A DNA stretch of 34,393 bases from positions 1 through 34,393 of the forward strand of contig QHZD01000008.1 in the NCBI GenBank assembly GCA_003225315.1. Reading direction: 5' to 3'. Under the pieces are notes generated by a model, which was given only the letters and a program-made list of their open reading frames with translations, was not told the origin of the DNA and ran no database searches. A program made the position numbers and the translations under genes. Positions 8,377 to 16,873 of the stretch are shown in pieces. Positions within the stretch are counted from its first letter, which is position 1; each line of letters starts with the position of its first letter. Source of the DNA: Acidobacteriota bacterium (GTDB lineage Bacteria > Acidobacteriota > Terriglobia > Acidiferrales > UBA7541).

Positions 8377-9354
8377 TCACGGCTGATTCAGGGGAGTTTC
8401 CGTCACCAAGAGCACTTCGGCATGACTCTTGGCGTCAACATTGAAGTGGACGCGGTTCGAGCCGTCTGCCTGGGCGACGACGACGTCCATAAATTGAGTA
8501 GCGTCTTCCGTAGCGCGGACGACAAGACCGCTCTTCAAAGAAACGTAGGTGATGATTTCGTTCGTACCTTTTGCCGTTCCCGTGGTGCGTAGCTCATGCA
8601 GCTTAAAATCTTGAGGCGTGGCATCCTTCGACGACGAATTCTGCTTGAGCTTTGCGGTGGTTAGCAGAACCGCACAGGTATCGGTAGGCCCACTGGAGGG
8701 AGAGACGTCGCCCACGAGCGAAAGCTGGCTCGCCTGACACGGCTCGTCGCGCACATAGATGGAATCGCGCGCCCATTGCAATCCAGCGATGGGAGTGCTC
8801 GACGGTTCCGCTTGCTCCGACTTCCATTTCTCCCCGGACTTCATTCCGTCAGGAGGAAGAGCCCATGCCAAAGCGAAACGTGCTACCCATTGCTGCCATG
8901 CTTGCTGCTGCTCGGGAAAGAGGGAATCCAGACCTTTCACTTCGTTCGCCGATCCATCTGGAGAAATCGTGAACTCGATGGTCTTGCCATTGGGATCCAC
9001 GCGCTCTTTGTCCCAATTGGGTTTTTTGTCTTTCGGCCCCTTAATCCAAACACCAGTGTCCAGAATCAAGAACTGGCCACGCGCATGAATTGCCGGCCTG
9101 GTGGCCGTTTGTTGAACGTCGAGGATTTCGATCCGCAGCAAACCATGAGCGTCAATTTGCGCGGCGTTCGGCACCATGGGCGCGACAACTCTGCTTTCGG
9201 TCTTGACGGTCTTGTCGCTCTGAAAACGGATGAGGTAGGTGATAGTCTGGCCGGGCTGCAATTGAGGCAGGAAATGGGCGCGTCTGTCAGCGGCGCAGAG
9301 CGTGGCCGCGGCAAGAAGCAGCAACACGATGATAGGAAGTAGATTGCGTCTCAT
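8377..9354 (-). CDS. Secreted protein of unknown function
   Basis: A 325-aa protein with a strong signal peptide (MRRNLLPIIVLLLLAAATLCA), so it is exported. The rest looks beta-rich: PGQTITYLIRFQSDKT near the start, IHARGQFLILDTGVWIKG, IEFTISPDGSANEV, then a C-terminal sheet ending in RVHFNVDAKSHAEVLLVTETPL. A lone W-rich stretch (QQAWQQWVARFALAWALPPDGMK) sits mid-protein. I do not recognise the family. It lies 60 bp after the prolyl oligopeptidase gene and 103 bp before uvrB, on the same strand. Confidence 0.75.
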   Translation of the reverse strand: MRRNLLPIIVLLLLAAATLCAADRRAHFLPQLQPGQTITYLIRFQSDKTVKTESRVVAPMVPNAAQIDAHGLLRIEILDVQQTATRPAIHARGQFLILDTGVWIKGPKDKKPNWDKERVDPNGKTIEFTISPDGSANEVKGLDSLFPEQQQAWQQWVARFALAWALPPDGMKSGEKWKSEQAEPSSTPIAGLQWARDSIYVRDEPCQASQLSLVGDVSPSSGPTDTCAVLLTTAKLKQNSSSKDATPQDFKLHELRTTGTAKGTNEIITYVSLKSGLVVRATEDATQFMDVVVAQADGSNRVHFNVDAKSHAEVLLVTETPLNQP

Positions 9355-9414
9355 GGCCTGTGATTCTGCGCAATTTCTTCGGAAACCGCTCCGAGTGCGA
9401 TTACAAAAATATGC

Positions 9415-11508
9415 TTAATTTCCCGGCACCTTAAAGCGCCGATCAAAGAAATCGCTGGCCGCGTGATAGGCCGCCAGCCAATGCCTGTGCAGCAGAAAAT
9501 CGTGCACGTCATCGGGAAAAACGAGCTGTTCGATCTCGACGCCTTTTTCGCGGAGGCGGGCGACGAGATCCACCGTTTGCGTGAAGTAGACATTGCGGTC
9601 GTCGTCGGCGTGGATAAAAAGCACCGGCGATTTCCAAGTGTTGACCGAGGTAACGGGAGAGGAATCGCGCGCCAGCTTGTTCAGATCAGCGGGGACATTC
9701 TTCCCTTCCCAGTTGTCGGTCGGCCAGTCATGCACACCGTGGAGGTCCACGCCTGCCGCGAACAGATCGGAGTTGCGCCCGAGTCCAAGCGCGGTCAAAT
9801 AGCCGCCGTAACTTCCACCCCATAGTCCGATGCGTTTTGCGTCGACATCACTGCGGCCCTGCAAATACTTTCCGGCCGCGACCACGTCCTGATATTCCGT
9901 TGCGCCGCGCCCTGCGCGCCCCGGGGCTTCGCGAAACGCGCGGCCGTAGCCAATGCCGCTGCGGTAATTCAGCGCCAGGACGATGTAACCGCGGCTGGCG
10001 AGGTATTGGTTCATGGCGTAGGAATTCGAGTAGTAGTACATGTAGTGCCAGCCGAGCACCATCTGGCGGATGGGACCCCCGTGCAGAAAAATCACGGCTG
10101 GGCGCTTTTCGCCGGGCTTCAATCCCACTGGCACGAAAAGCTGGCCATGAATCTCCAAGCCGTCGGTGGATTTGAAAATGGTTTGCTGCGGCGTGACCAA
10201 ACTGTCGGAGGGAAAATCCTTGGGCCAGGTTTCGGGCGCTAGGAGAGGCTTTGCCTTAGGGGCCGAATCGCTTACGACCGCTCTTGCCGGATGAGTTGCG
10301 GAGGAGCTTAAGTAGGTGAAAGTCTGCCTGTCATTGAGCATCACCGGGCTCCATTCGATGCCGTCGCCGCGTGTCCACTGAGTGGGAGGATTTCCGGATA
10401 CGCTGACGTTCCACAAGTGACGGCGATCCACGTCGCCGCAATTTGAATTGAACAGAATGCTTTTGTTATCAGGAGTAAGGGACCACTGCTCGACTTCGCA
10501 ATTGCCGGGAGTGAGCAGTTTCGGGGCGCCACCTTCGGCGGCAAGGGTATAGAGATGCTGCCAGCCGTCTTCTTCGGAAGCGATGACGAGTTGATTGCCG
10601 GCGGCCCAGTTGATTACGCCACCTCCGGTATCTTCGGCCATGTGCGGAAACGATCCCTGCGGCGTCGTGCTACTACGCCAGATTTCTTTTGCTGATCCTG
10701 TGGAGACATCCGCGATCCAGATCGCCCAAGGACGCGGCTTATCCGGCGCGATGAAGAAACCCTGCGGCTCGTCTCGCGGTTCGGCAGGCCGCCGCACAAA
10801 GGCGATGCGCTCGCCATCGAGCGACCACGCGGGGTTGCTGTCGGAATCCACGGATGGGGCCAAGAACTGCACAGTCTTTGCGGTGGCGTCATAGACACCA
10901 ATGAATGCGTGATCGGTTCGCGCGGAAGCGAATGCCAGCCGGCTTCCATCGGGAGACCAGTGTGGGCCGAAATTTTGCCCGCGAACAACTAATTGTTGCG
11001 GCTTATCGGCTCCATCCAGTGCCGCGAGCCAGATCTGCCCATCCTTGACGTACGCGATTGTTCCGCGGGGAGAAATCTGCGGCGAATGGCCGGCGTCGAC
11101 GCGCTTGGGCTCGCCCCCGTTCCACGCCACGGTCCAAACTGCCTGCTCGGCTCCTGCAGGATTGCTGGTGGGATTTGGCACCTGGCCGGCAGCGTTCTTC
11201 CCTTCACCGCGTACGTAGACAATCGTGTTGGAATCCGAAGAAAAATGCAGGTCGAGGAGCTCCTGGCCGTCGTCTTCATTGTATTTTGTGAGCTGCCGCG
11301 CCGTGAAAGCAGGCCCTTCGGCAACCCAGATATTTCGCCGGCCTTCTTGATCGAGAACCCAGGCGATGCGGTTGGCATTTTTTGCGGCGGTCAGGTTGGA
11401 GGGAAATGGTGCACCCATCACCTGTTCCAGCGTGAACGGTTTTTGCGCGTTCGCGCGAGGCATCGGAATCAGCAATACGACTGTACCGAACAGAGCATGA
11501 CGCTTCAT
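9415..11508 (-). CDS. S9 family prolyl oligopeptidase-type serine peptidase
   Basis: A 697-aa secreted peptidase. A signal peptide (MKRHALFGTVVLLIPMPRANA) precedes an N-terminal beta-propeller with TolB/WD40-like repeats (HWSPDGSRLAFASART, NPAWSLDGERIAFVRRP) over about 35-430. The C-terminal alpha/beta-hydrolase domain has the triad S566 (GGSYGG), D637 (HADDDRNV) and H669 (DDVHDF). FLHGGP near residue 477 is the oxyanion segment. The family cleaves short peptides, often after proline or removing N-terminal dipeptides or acyl groups; the exact specificity cannot be read. GGAGG lies upstream of the ATG at good distance. The AsmA-like gene ends 53 bp upstream. Confidence 0.95.
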   Translation of the reverse strand: MKRHALFGTVVLLIPMPRANAQKPFTLEQVMGAPFPSNLTAAKNANRIAWVLDQEGRRNIWVAEGPAFTARQLTKYNEDDGQELLDLHFSSDSNTIVYVRGEGKNAAGQVPNPTSNPAGAEQAVWTVAWNGGEPKRVDAGHSPQISPRGTIAYVKDGQIWLAALDGADKPQQLVVRGQNFGPHWSPDGSRLAFASARTDHAFIGVYDATAKTVQFLAPSVDSDSNPAWSLDGERIAFVRRPAEPRDEPQGFFIAPDKPRPWAIWIADVSTGSAKEIWRSSTTPQGSFPHMAEDTGGGVINWAAGNQLVIASEEDGWQHLYTLAAEGGAPKLLTPGNCEVEQWSLTPDNKSILFNSNCGDVDRRHLWNVSVSGNPPTQWTRGDGIEWSPVMLNDRQTFTYLSSSATHPARAVVSDSAPKAKPLLAPETWPKDFPSDSLVTPQQTIFKSTDGLEIHGQLFVPVGLKPGEKRPAVIFLHGGPIRQMVLGWHYMYYYSNSYAMNQYLASRGYIVLALNYRSGIGYGRAFREAPGRAGRGATEYQDVVAAGKYLQGRSDVDAKRIGLWGGSYGGYLTALGLGRNSDLFAAGVDLHGVHDWPTDNWEGKNVPADLNKLARDSSPVTSVNTWKSPVLFIHADDDRNVYFTQTVDLVARLREKGVEIEQLVFPDDVHDFLLHRHWLAAYHAASDFFDRRFKVPGN

Positions 11509-11561
11509 CGATGGTGTTCCTCCATAAACTTAATACGTCGATTGCATTGAACGGCCGAAAA

Positions 11562-14189
11562 CTAGTCCGCGGGCTGGCGGACACTTGCTTTTTCCACGGA
11601 AACTTTTGGACCATCAAGAGGGCCTGAAATCTTCAAGACGCGTCCCGTTCCGGACTCAAGAGCCCTGCGATCTTTGTTTTTTCTTGCGCTGACTGTTTCG
11701 ATCGCCAGGTCTGCGTTTCGCCCAAAGCTGAGCGTTCCATTCACGAGCGTGGACTGCAGCCCGCCGTCGAGACGAAAATCCTCCAGCAAAATGCTGCTGT
11801 CCTGCAAACGGAGAGAGCCTTCGCCGGTGGCCCAGCGCGAGACTCCGGCGTGTGCCTCCCCATCGGCCACGCTTGCGTTGACGTCCCATCCGCGAAACTC
11901 CACTTTGTTCAAATGAAAGTCGCCGCGGCCGGCAAGTTTTCCAAGAAGTTCGTCTCGGCCGACACCTTCGGTTTTCACGTGCAGAGTGCCGGTGGCAAAG
12001 CCGCCTAAGCGCTCCGCGATGCGGCCAGCTCCCGGCAGTTGCGCGAGGTTCACGCGGTCCAGTTCGGCGGAAATATCATAGGCAGGCCGCGGCAGGAACT
12101 TCGCGTTTATTTTGGCACGCACTTTGCCGCCGGCCCATTCCGCCTGGGCCTCACGCACGTCGAGCTGCAGGTCGTGGAGGTAGCCCTTGGCCTGCACTTG
12201 TTCCAGTTTCAACTTTTCGATTGTTAATTGCCCGATGTCGAGCTCGCCTTCGGCATTCACACGGCGGACCAGTTCACTCGCGGGAGTGCTTGGCGCCGAT
12301 CCGCCGAGAAGCGGCGGCAAGAGCCGCTGCAGCCAGCTTGGACGTGCCCGTGGTCCAACCCAGCGGTCAAGGTCTGCCGCGTTCAACTGGTCCGCGCGCA
12401 AATGAAAAATCCACTTCGGGCCGCTGTCCTCATCAGTCCGTGCGGGTTCCTCGATATTGCCTGTCCACATGCCGCCAAACCCTTCGACACGCATCACGCG
12501 CACGATGCGCCGCCCGTCGGCCCAATCCAGCGCGCTTTCGGAGATTTTCAGTGGCTGGTTCAACCCCGCGACAGTTAGATTTGCTTTGTTGAAACCAACA
12601 CGGCCATTCCACCTGCCGGTGAAAGGCTGTTTCCATTCCCACTTGGTAACGGCAGTCGCTTGCCCCGTCAATTCCCAGCCACGATTGAGCTGGCACCCAA
12701 ACGCCGAGGATAGCTTGAGGAAATCTTCCACCTTGAGAAAGTTTCCTTCGATACTGATGCTTCCAGCATGTGTGTTTAACTCGTGCGTGAAAGTCAGGTC
12801 CGCGGCGTTTTCCATCGCGAGCGCCACCCTGCGGCGCTTCGGGGCCATTACGTCGCGAACTTCGCCTCCGAGCGCAACACGCACTGGCCCAATTGTCAGC
12901 GCGCCTCGTTCGCGCCCGCCGTTCAAGGGGCCGATTCGCACGGGCTGGGTCAGGCCCGGCACGTTTACGAATCCTCCGCTGCTCGAAAGCGCCGCCGATT
13001 CCAGCGACAGCGGCCAGCCGCGCACAATCATGCCGCCCGTGAAATATTGTTCCGCGGTCACTCCCTCCACGACGTCCGGATGAAACGAGCAATACCAAGC
13101 CAACAAGTCCGAGGCCTGGATGCCGAGCGAATCCAATCGCAATTCCATCGAGGGAGCGTTTCCGCCAGTGATACGAAACTGTCCGCGGAGATTCGATCTC
13201 GGACCCTCGACAGCAAGTTCTTCGGCGGCCAAGCTCCCTGAACCGATGTTCCAACGTCCGTTGACTTTGAGATTCAACCGGGGATTATCAGCACGTTCCG
13301 CCAAATCCCAGCGATGGATTTGGCCGCTGCGTCCATAGATCGAAAAACTCCAGTCTCCCGGCAAATCCTCCTTCGTTGTGCCGCTCTTCGCTGTGGCGTC
13401 CAGCGCAAACGTACCGCGCACGCCATAATCCTGCCCGCGGAAGAGTCGCAGGACATCCGCCAACGACGCGTCGCTCCAATGCAACGTGATTCCGGCAGGC
13501 TGCAATCGCGCCGAAGTTCCCGCCACATCGCCAAGGACTTTAATTGTTCCCGCGGATTGCAGGGAAACACCACTCCGCCATGGCTGGGCAGCAAGTTGCA
13601 ATTGCCAGCGCCCCGGCAAAATCTGCTCGACACTCCCTGAGACACCTGTGAACGCCAAGGGCAACTTGTCGTCACCCGTCTTGAAATTGATGCGCCCTTC
13701 ATCGAATTCGATTTTTTCCAGGCGGTTCACCGGGGCTACGGGCGAGGCCGGCCCGTAAACGCGCGCGTTTTGCGATGCAATTGTCTTTGCCGGCGGGAGC
13801 CACCTCTCCAGATTCCAACGGCCCTCTGAGTTCCGCACCAGAATGAGGCTCGGCTTATTGAGAGACAAGGTGCCAAATTCAAAATGGCCTCGCAGCAAGC
13901 CCATCAAACGGAGATTGGCGCTCAGGTTTTCGGCGCGAAGGAAGTATTCGTGGCCGAAAGAGGGGTCGTCTCCAACCGTCACGCCGTTGGCATCCAGTTG
14001 CGGGCTCGGCAGAATCCGCGCGTCAAAGCTTTCGACTTCAACTTGCCGGCCAAACGCTCTTTCCAGGTGCGCTACCAGGTAAGCATGGCCGCGATGAGTC
14101 CGGACAAGCAGAGACACCGCAACTTGCAAGGCGATGACGGTGGAGACAATCGCCAGCGCAGGTTTCCACCACTTTTGTAGCTTGTTCAT
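11562..14189 (-). CDS. AsmA family envelope protein
   Basis: An 875-aa protein anchored by one N-terminal membrane helix (about 10-29, PALAIVSTVIALQVAVSLLV) with the rest predicted periplasmic. The N-terminus is AsmA-like: GRQVEVESFDARILPSPQL, then NLSANLRLMGLLRGHFEFGTLSLNKPSLILVR. The C-terminus carries the repeating beta pattern of the AsmA/TamB-like bridge proteins (LAGRGDFHLNKVEF, GSLRLQDSSILLEDFRLDGGL, VNGTLSFGRNADLAIETV). Such proteins act in outer-membrane assembly or phospholipid transport between membranes. It sits between lepB and the S9 peptidase on the same strand. Confidence 0.9.
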   Translation of the reverse strand: MNKLQKWWKPALAIVSTVIALQVAVSLLVRTHRGHAYLVAHLERAFGRQVEVESFDARILPSPQLDANGVTVGDDPSFGHEYFLRAENLSANLRLMGLLRGHFEFGTLSLNKPSLILVRNSEGRWNLERWLPPAKTIASQNARVYGPASPVAPVNRLEKIEFDEGRINFKTGDDKLPLAFTGVSGSVEQILPGRWQLQLAAQPWRSGVSLQSAGTIKVLGDVAGTSARLQPAGITLHWSDASLADVLRLFRGQDYGVRGTFALDATAKSGTTKEDLPGDWSFSIYGRSGQIHRWDLAERADNPRLNLKVNGRWNIGSGSLAAEELAVEGPRSNLRGQFRITGGNAPSMELRLDSLGIQASDLLAWYCSFHPDVVEGVTAEQYFTGGMIVRGWPLSLESAALSSSGGFVNVPGLTQPVRIGPLNGGRERGALTIGPVRVALGGEVRDVMAPKRRRVALAMENAADLTFTHELNTHAGSISIEGNFLKVEDFLKLSSAFGCQLNRGWELTGQATAVTKWEWKQPFTGRWNGRVGFNKANLTVAGLNQPLKISESALDWADGRRIVRVMRVEGFGGMWTGNIEEPARTDEDSGPKWIFHLRADQLNAADLDRWVGPRARPSWLQRLLPPLLGGSAPSTPASELVRRVNAEGELDIGQLTIEKLKLEQVQAKGYLHDLQLDVREAQAEWAGGKVRAKINAKFLPRPAYDISAELDRVNLAQLPGAGRIAERLGGFATGTLHVKTEGVGRDELLGKLAGRGDFHLNKVEFRGWDVNASVADGEAHAGVSRWATGEGSLRLQDSSILLEDFRLDGGLQSTLVNGTLSFGRNADLAIETVSARKNKDRRALESGTGRVLKISGPLDGPKVSVEKASVRQPAD

Positions 14190-14302
14190 GCCGCTGGAGA
14201 GTTTCGCAGACTAGTTCGTAAAAAGGTAGAGGCGCGCGCGTCCTCTGAACAAATCAAAAAGTGCGCTTGACGACGCCACCTTTCAATCCCGGCATCAAAT
14301 TT

Positions 14303-15121
14303 CTAGTGCACGGTATGGAGCATGCGGCTCCAACGCGTCCTAGACGGCAAGTGCACGAGTGTTTCAAAGACGCTTATCAGTCTTGACCAATACGTGCTTT
14401 CTCCACTGTAGTCGGCGCTCTGCGCGTCCACCGACCAGTAAATCAGGAACGGCCGGCCCATGATGGCGTCACGATCGACGAATCCCCAATACCGGCTGTC
14501 CTCACTGCGGTCGCGATTGTCTCCCATGGCAAAGTATTTTCCGGCTGGCACGACGATTTCATCCCCGCGCACGTATTTCCGCATTTCATGTGCCAGCCAG
14601 TTGGCCACTTCCGGCTTCGTCGCGGAAGTGATGAAACGGCTGGCGGGCATCGGGAAGTTGTAGTTCAGAGGATCATAGAGGGCGGTGGAATCGTGCACGA
14701 CATATGGCTCTGGCAGCGGCTTTCCGTTGATGAACATCTCCTGGTCGACAAGCTTCAAATGATCCCCTGGCAAGCCGATCACTCGTTTCACGTAATGCTG
14801 ATGTTCAGCATAAGGGTATTTGAAAACAATGATGTCGCCGCGTTTCAGTTGACGATAGGGCAGCACTTTTTCATACCAAGCCCCGGTCCCGCCGAAAATA
14901 AACTTGTTCACCAGCAAGTGGTCGCCGATGAGCAGCGTGCCTTCCATCGAGGCGGACGGAATCTTGAAGGCCTGTACGATGAAACTTGTGCCGAAGAGGG
15001 CCAGAATCACCGTTACCAGCAGAGACTCCAGGTATTCGGAAATCGTGGTCTGGTCCGCACGGTGCTCCCGCCTTTCTATGGGCGCCTGTTTTTCGATCTC
15101 GGCTACAGTCTGTTCCGGCAT
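14303..15121 (-). CDS. lepB: Signal peptidase I
   Basis: Type I leader peptidase that cleaves Sec and Tat signal peptides on the outer face of the inner membrane; peptidase family S26. It has 272 aa, one N-terminal membrane helix (about 34-51), the catalytic serine in PSASMEGTL (S58) and the general-base lysine in YVKRVIGLPGD (K112). Box E is GDNRDRSEDSRYWGFV near residues 197-212. It starts 6 bp after the rnc stop, so the two are almost certainly cotranscribed. The rnc-lepB order is the reverse of the familiar lepB-rnc of E. coli. An insertion around 150-185 (FPMPASRFITSATKPEVANW) is longer than in the shortest family members. Confidence 0.97.
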   Translation of the reverse strand: MPEQTVAEIEKQAPIERREHRADQTTISEYLESLLVTVILALFGTSFIVQAFKIPSASMEGTLLIGDHLLVNKFIFGGTGAWYEKVLPYRQLKRGDIIVFKYPYAEHQHYVKRVIGLPGDHLKLVDQEMFINGKPLPEPYVVHDSTALYDPLNYNFPMPASRFITSATKPEVANWLAHEMRKYVRGDEIVVPAGKYFAMGDNRDRSEDSRYWGFVDRDAIMGRPFLIYWSVDAQSADYSGESTYWSRLISVFETLVHLPSRTRWSRMLHTVH

Positions 15122-15127
15122 TTCGTC

Positions 15128-15877
15128 TCAGCCTTTCGCTTGCCAGCGTTTGAGTTGATCCAAAGCGCTTCGCGCCGCGCGCTGCTCCGCCTCTTTTTTT
15201 GTACTGCCCTCGCCAGTGGCCATGTACTCCCCGTCAATCCAAACTTCTATCTGGAAAATTTTCTGGTGATCGGGGCCGCTTTCTCCGGCCAGGCGATATT
15301 CCGCCGGTGATCGCCCCTGGCCCTGCAAAAGTTCCTGCAGCGCAGATTTGCGATCGGACTCCGAGATGCGCTCACCGCGCTCCTCAAGCGCCTGCTCGAA
15401 CAGGACTCTGCGCAAGACCTCGCGCGCGGCGCCCAATCCGCCGTCGAGGTAAACGGCAGCCACTACGGCTTCAAAGGCATCGGCCAGCAGCGTCTGTTTC
15501 TCCCGCCCGCCGGTTTTCTCTTCCCCGCGCCCCAACCGCAAGTGTTCTCCCAGGCGCAAGCGCCGCGCAGCCGATTCCAGGGAACTTGCATTCACGATCC
15601 GCGCGCGGCTCTTGGAAAGCTGCCCCTCGCTCCATTCCGGAAAAGTTCCCAGGAGGTATTCGCTGGCAAGTAGCTCGAGAACGGCATCCCCAAGAAACTC
15701 CAGGCGCTCATTGTCCCTGGGAAGCACGGCAGTGACGGCCTCTTCGACGCCCGCTGAACGTAATTCGGGGACTGCCGAGCTATGGGTAAGCGCTCTCTCG
15801 AGGAGCTCTCCTGCCGAAAACTTGTAACCTAGACGCTCCTCAAACGCGCGGTCCCCAATCCGGATGGTTTCTTGCAT
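15128..15877 (-). CDS. rnc: Ribonuclease III
   Basis: Double-stranded-RNA endonuclease that processes rRNA precursors and structured mRNAs. It has 249 aa. The RNase III signature NERLEFLGDAVLELL lies at 56-70 (acidic residues E60, D64), with the second acidic pair in LADAFEAVVAAVYLDGG (D133, E136). A C-terminal dsRNA-binding domain spans about 174-245, with the conserved end TKKEAEQRAARSALDQL. The upstream TPR gene ends 23 bp before the ATG and lepB follows after 6 bp, so it belongs to an operon. The first residues (MQETIRIGDRAFEERLGYKF) agree with the usual family start. Confidence 0.97.
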   Translation of the reverse strand: MQETIRIGDRAFEERLGYKFSAGELLERALTHSSAVPELRSAGVEEAVTAVLPRDNERLEFLGDAVLELLASEYLLGTFPEWSEGQLSKSRARIVNASSLESAARRLRLGEHLRLGRGEEKTGGREKQTLLADAFEAVVAAVYLDGGLGAAREVLRRVLFEQALEERGERISESDRKSALQELLQGQGRSPAEYRLAGESGPDHQKIFQIEVWIDGEYMATGEGSTKKEAEQRAARSALDQLKRWQAKG

Positions 15878-15900
15878 AATTCCGACGCCGGTGAGGCGGC

Positions 15901-16779
15901 TTACTTTGGCGCGCTCAGTTGTGTCGCGCCAAGCTTTTTGGCATCTTCCCCCTGGGCTTTACAGGTTCCCTGCATGGGCCCGTTCATGGCAGCACACTTG
16001 TTGAAGGCCGCCACGGCATCGTCAAAGTGCGACGTGATCTTGTTGGCCATTCCCAACAGGTAGTAATTTACCGGGTCCGGATTCGGATCGATCTTCACGG
16101 CCTGCTCGAGTTCCGGAATCGCCTCGGCGTTCTTCCCTCGCCGCACGTAGACTAATCCCAACCCGCTGTGAGCCATAGCCAAGGTCTGATTCTTGGCGGA
16201 AGTAAAGGCTTCATCGGTCAAGTTCTCGGGCTTCTGGAGCGTGGGAGTAATCTCGATGGCCTGTTTGGAGTATTGCTCCGCCTTGGCCAGCGTCTGCACT
16301 GCTTCGGGTGAGCCTGCACTTCCATGCAAGCTCCGAGGCAGCGTCTGCCCCAGCAGCGCGAGCGTAGAAACGTCGTTCGGCGCGATCGTAAGTTCCTTTT
16401 CACCGTATTCCTGCATCTTCTGTGTGTTTCCGGTTTGCAGATAGGCGTAAGCTAAAGCCCCGTACACGGGAGACTTGAAACGGCTCTCGGGGTATTTCAG
16501 CAGGAACGCTTCACCGGCTTCAATCTTCTTGGCGGCATCATTCTGGTTGACGGCTTGAAAGGCTTTGTAGGCCGCATCCTCTTCCGCGTTCACCGGCGTC
16601 GGAACGTCCAGAGTAAGAGGCGTAACATCCGGAGTTTTCGGTTTGTCGCTCTGCTGCGGCGCGGGCTGGCTCTGGCCTGCCTGGTCATAATGTAAAATTG
16701 CCGCTGCGGCCCCGTTTGCGCATACCAGCAATCCCACACCGGTCACCGTTTTCAGCCAAACATTCCACTTAATTTTCAT
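15901..16779 (-). CDS. Exported TPR-repeat protein
   Basis: A 292-aa protein with an N-terminal hydrophobic segment (about 8-28, WLKTVTGVGLLVCANGAAAAI), so exported or anchored, then a Pro/Gln-rich linker and several tetratricopeptide repeats over about 70-270. The clearest is AHSGLGLVYVRRGKNAEAIPELEQAVKIDPNPDPVNYYLLG. TPRs are protein-binding scaffolds; the partner is unknown. Two cysteines near the C-terminus (CAAMNGPMQGTC) could form a disulfide. A strong Shine-Dalgarno (GAGGAG) precedes the ATG. It is 94 bp after the larger TPR gene and 23 bp before rnc, heading the rnc-lepB unit. Confidence 0.85.
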   Translation of the reverse strand: MKIKWNVWLKTVTGVGLLVCANGAAAAILHYDQAGQSQPAPQQSDKPKTPDVTPLTLDVPTPVNAEEDAAYKAFQAVNQNDAAKKIEAGEAFLLKYPESRFKSPVYGALAYAYLQTGNTQKMQEYGEKELTIAPNDVSTLALLGQTLPRSLHGSAGSPEAVQTLAKAEQYSKQAIEITPTLQKPENLTDEAFTSAKNQTLAMAHSGLGLVYVRRGKNAEAIPELEQAVKIDPNPDPVNYYLLGMANKITSHFDDAVAAFNKCAAMNGPMQGTCKAQGEDAKKLGATQLSAPK

Positions 16780-16873
16780 GCTTTTTCTCCTCGTTCGTTA
16801 TTCCTTCACCCGGCTTTCGTGAATGGGGCTATGTCCGCTCTCAGCTAACACCGCCGGCAGAAATCATATTTGG

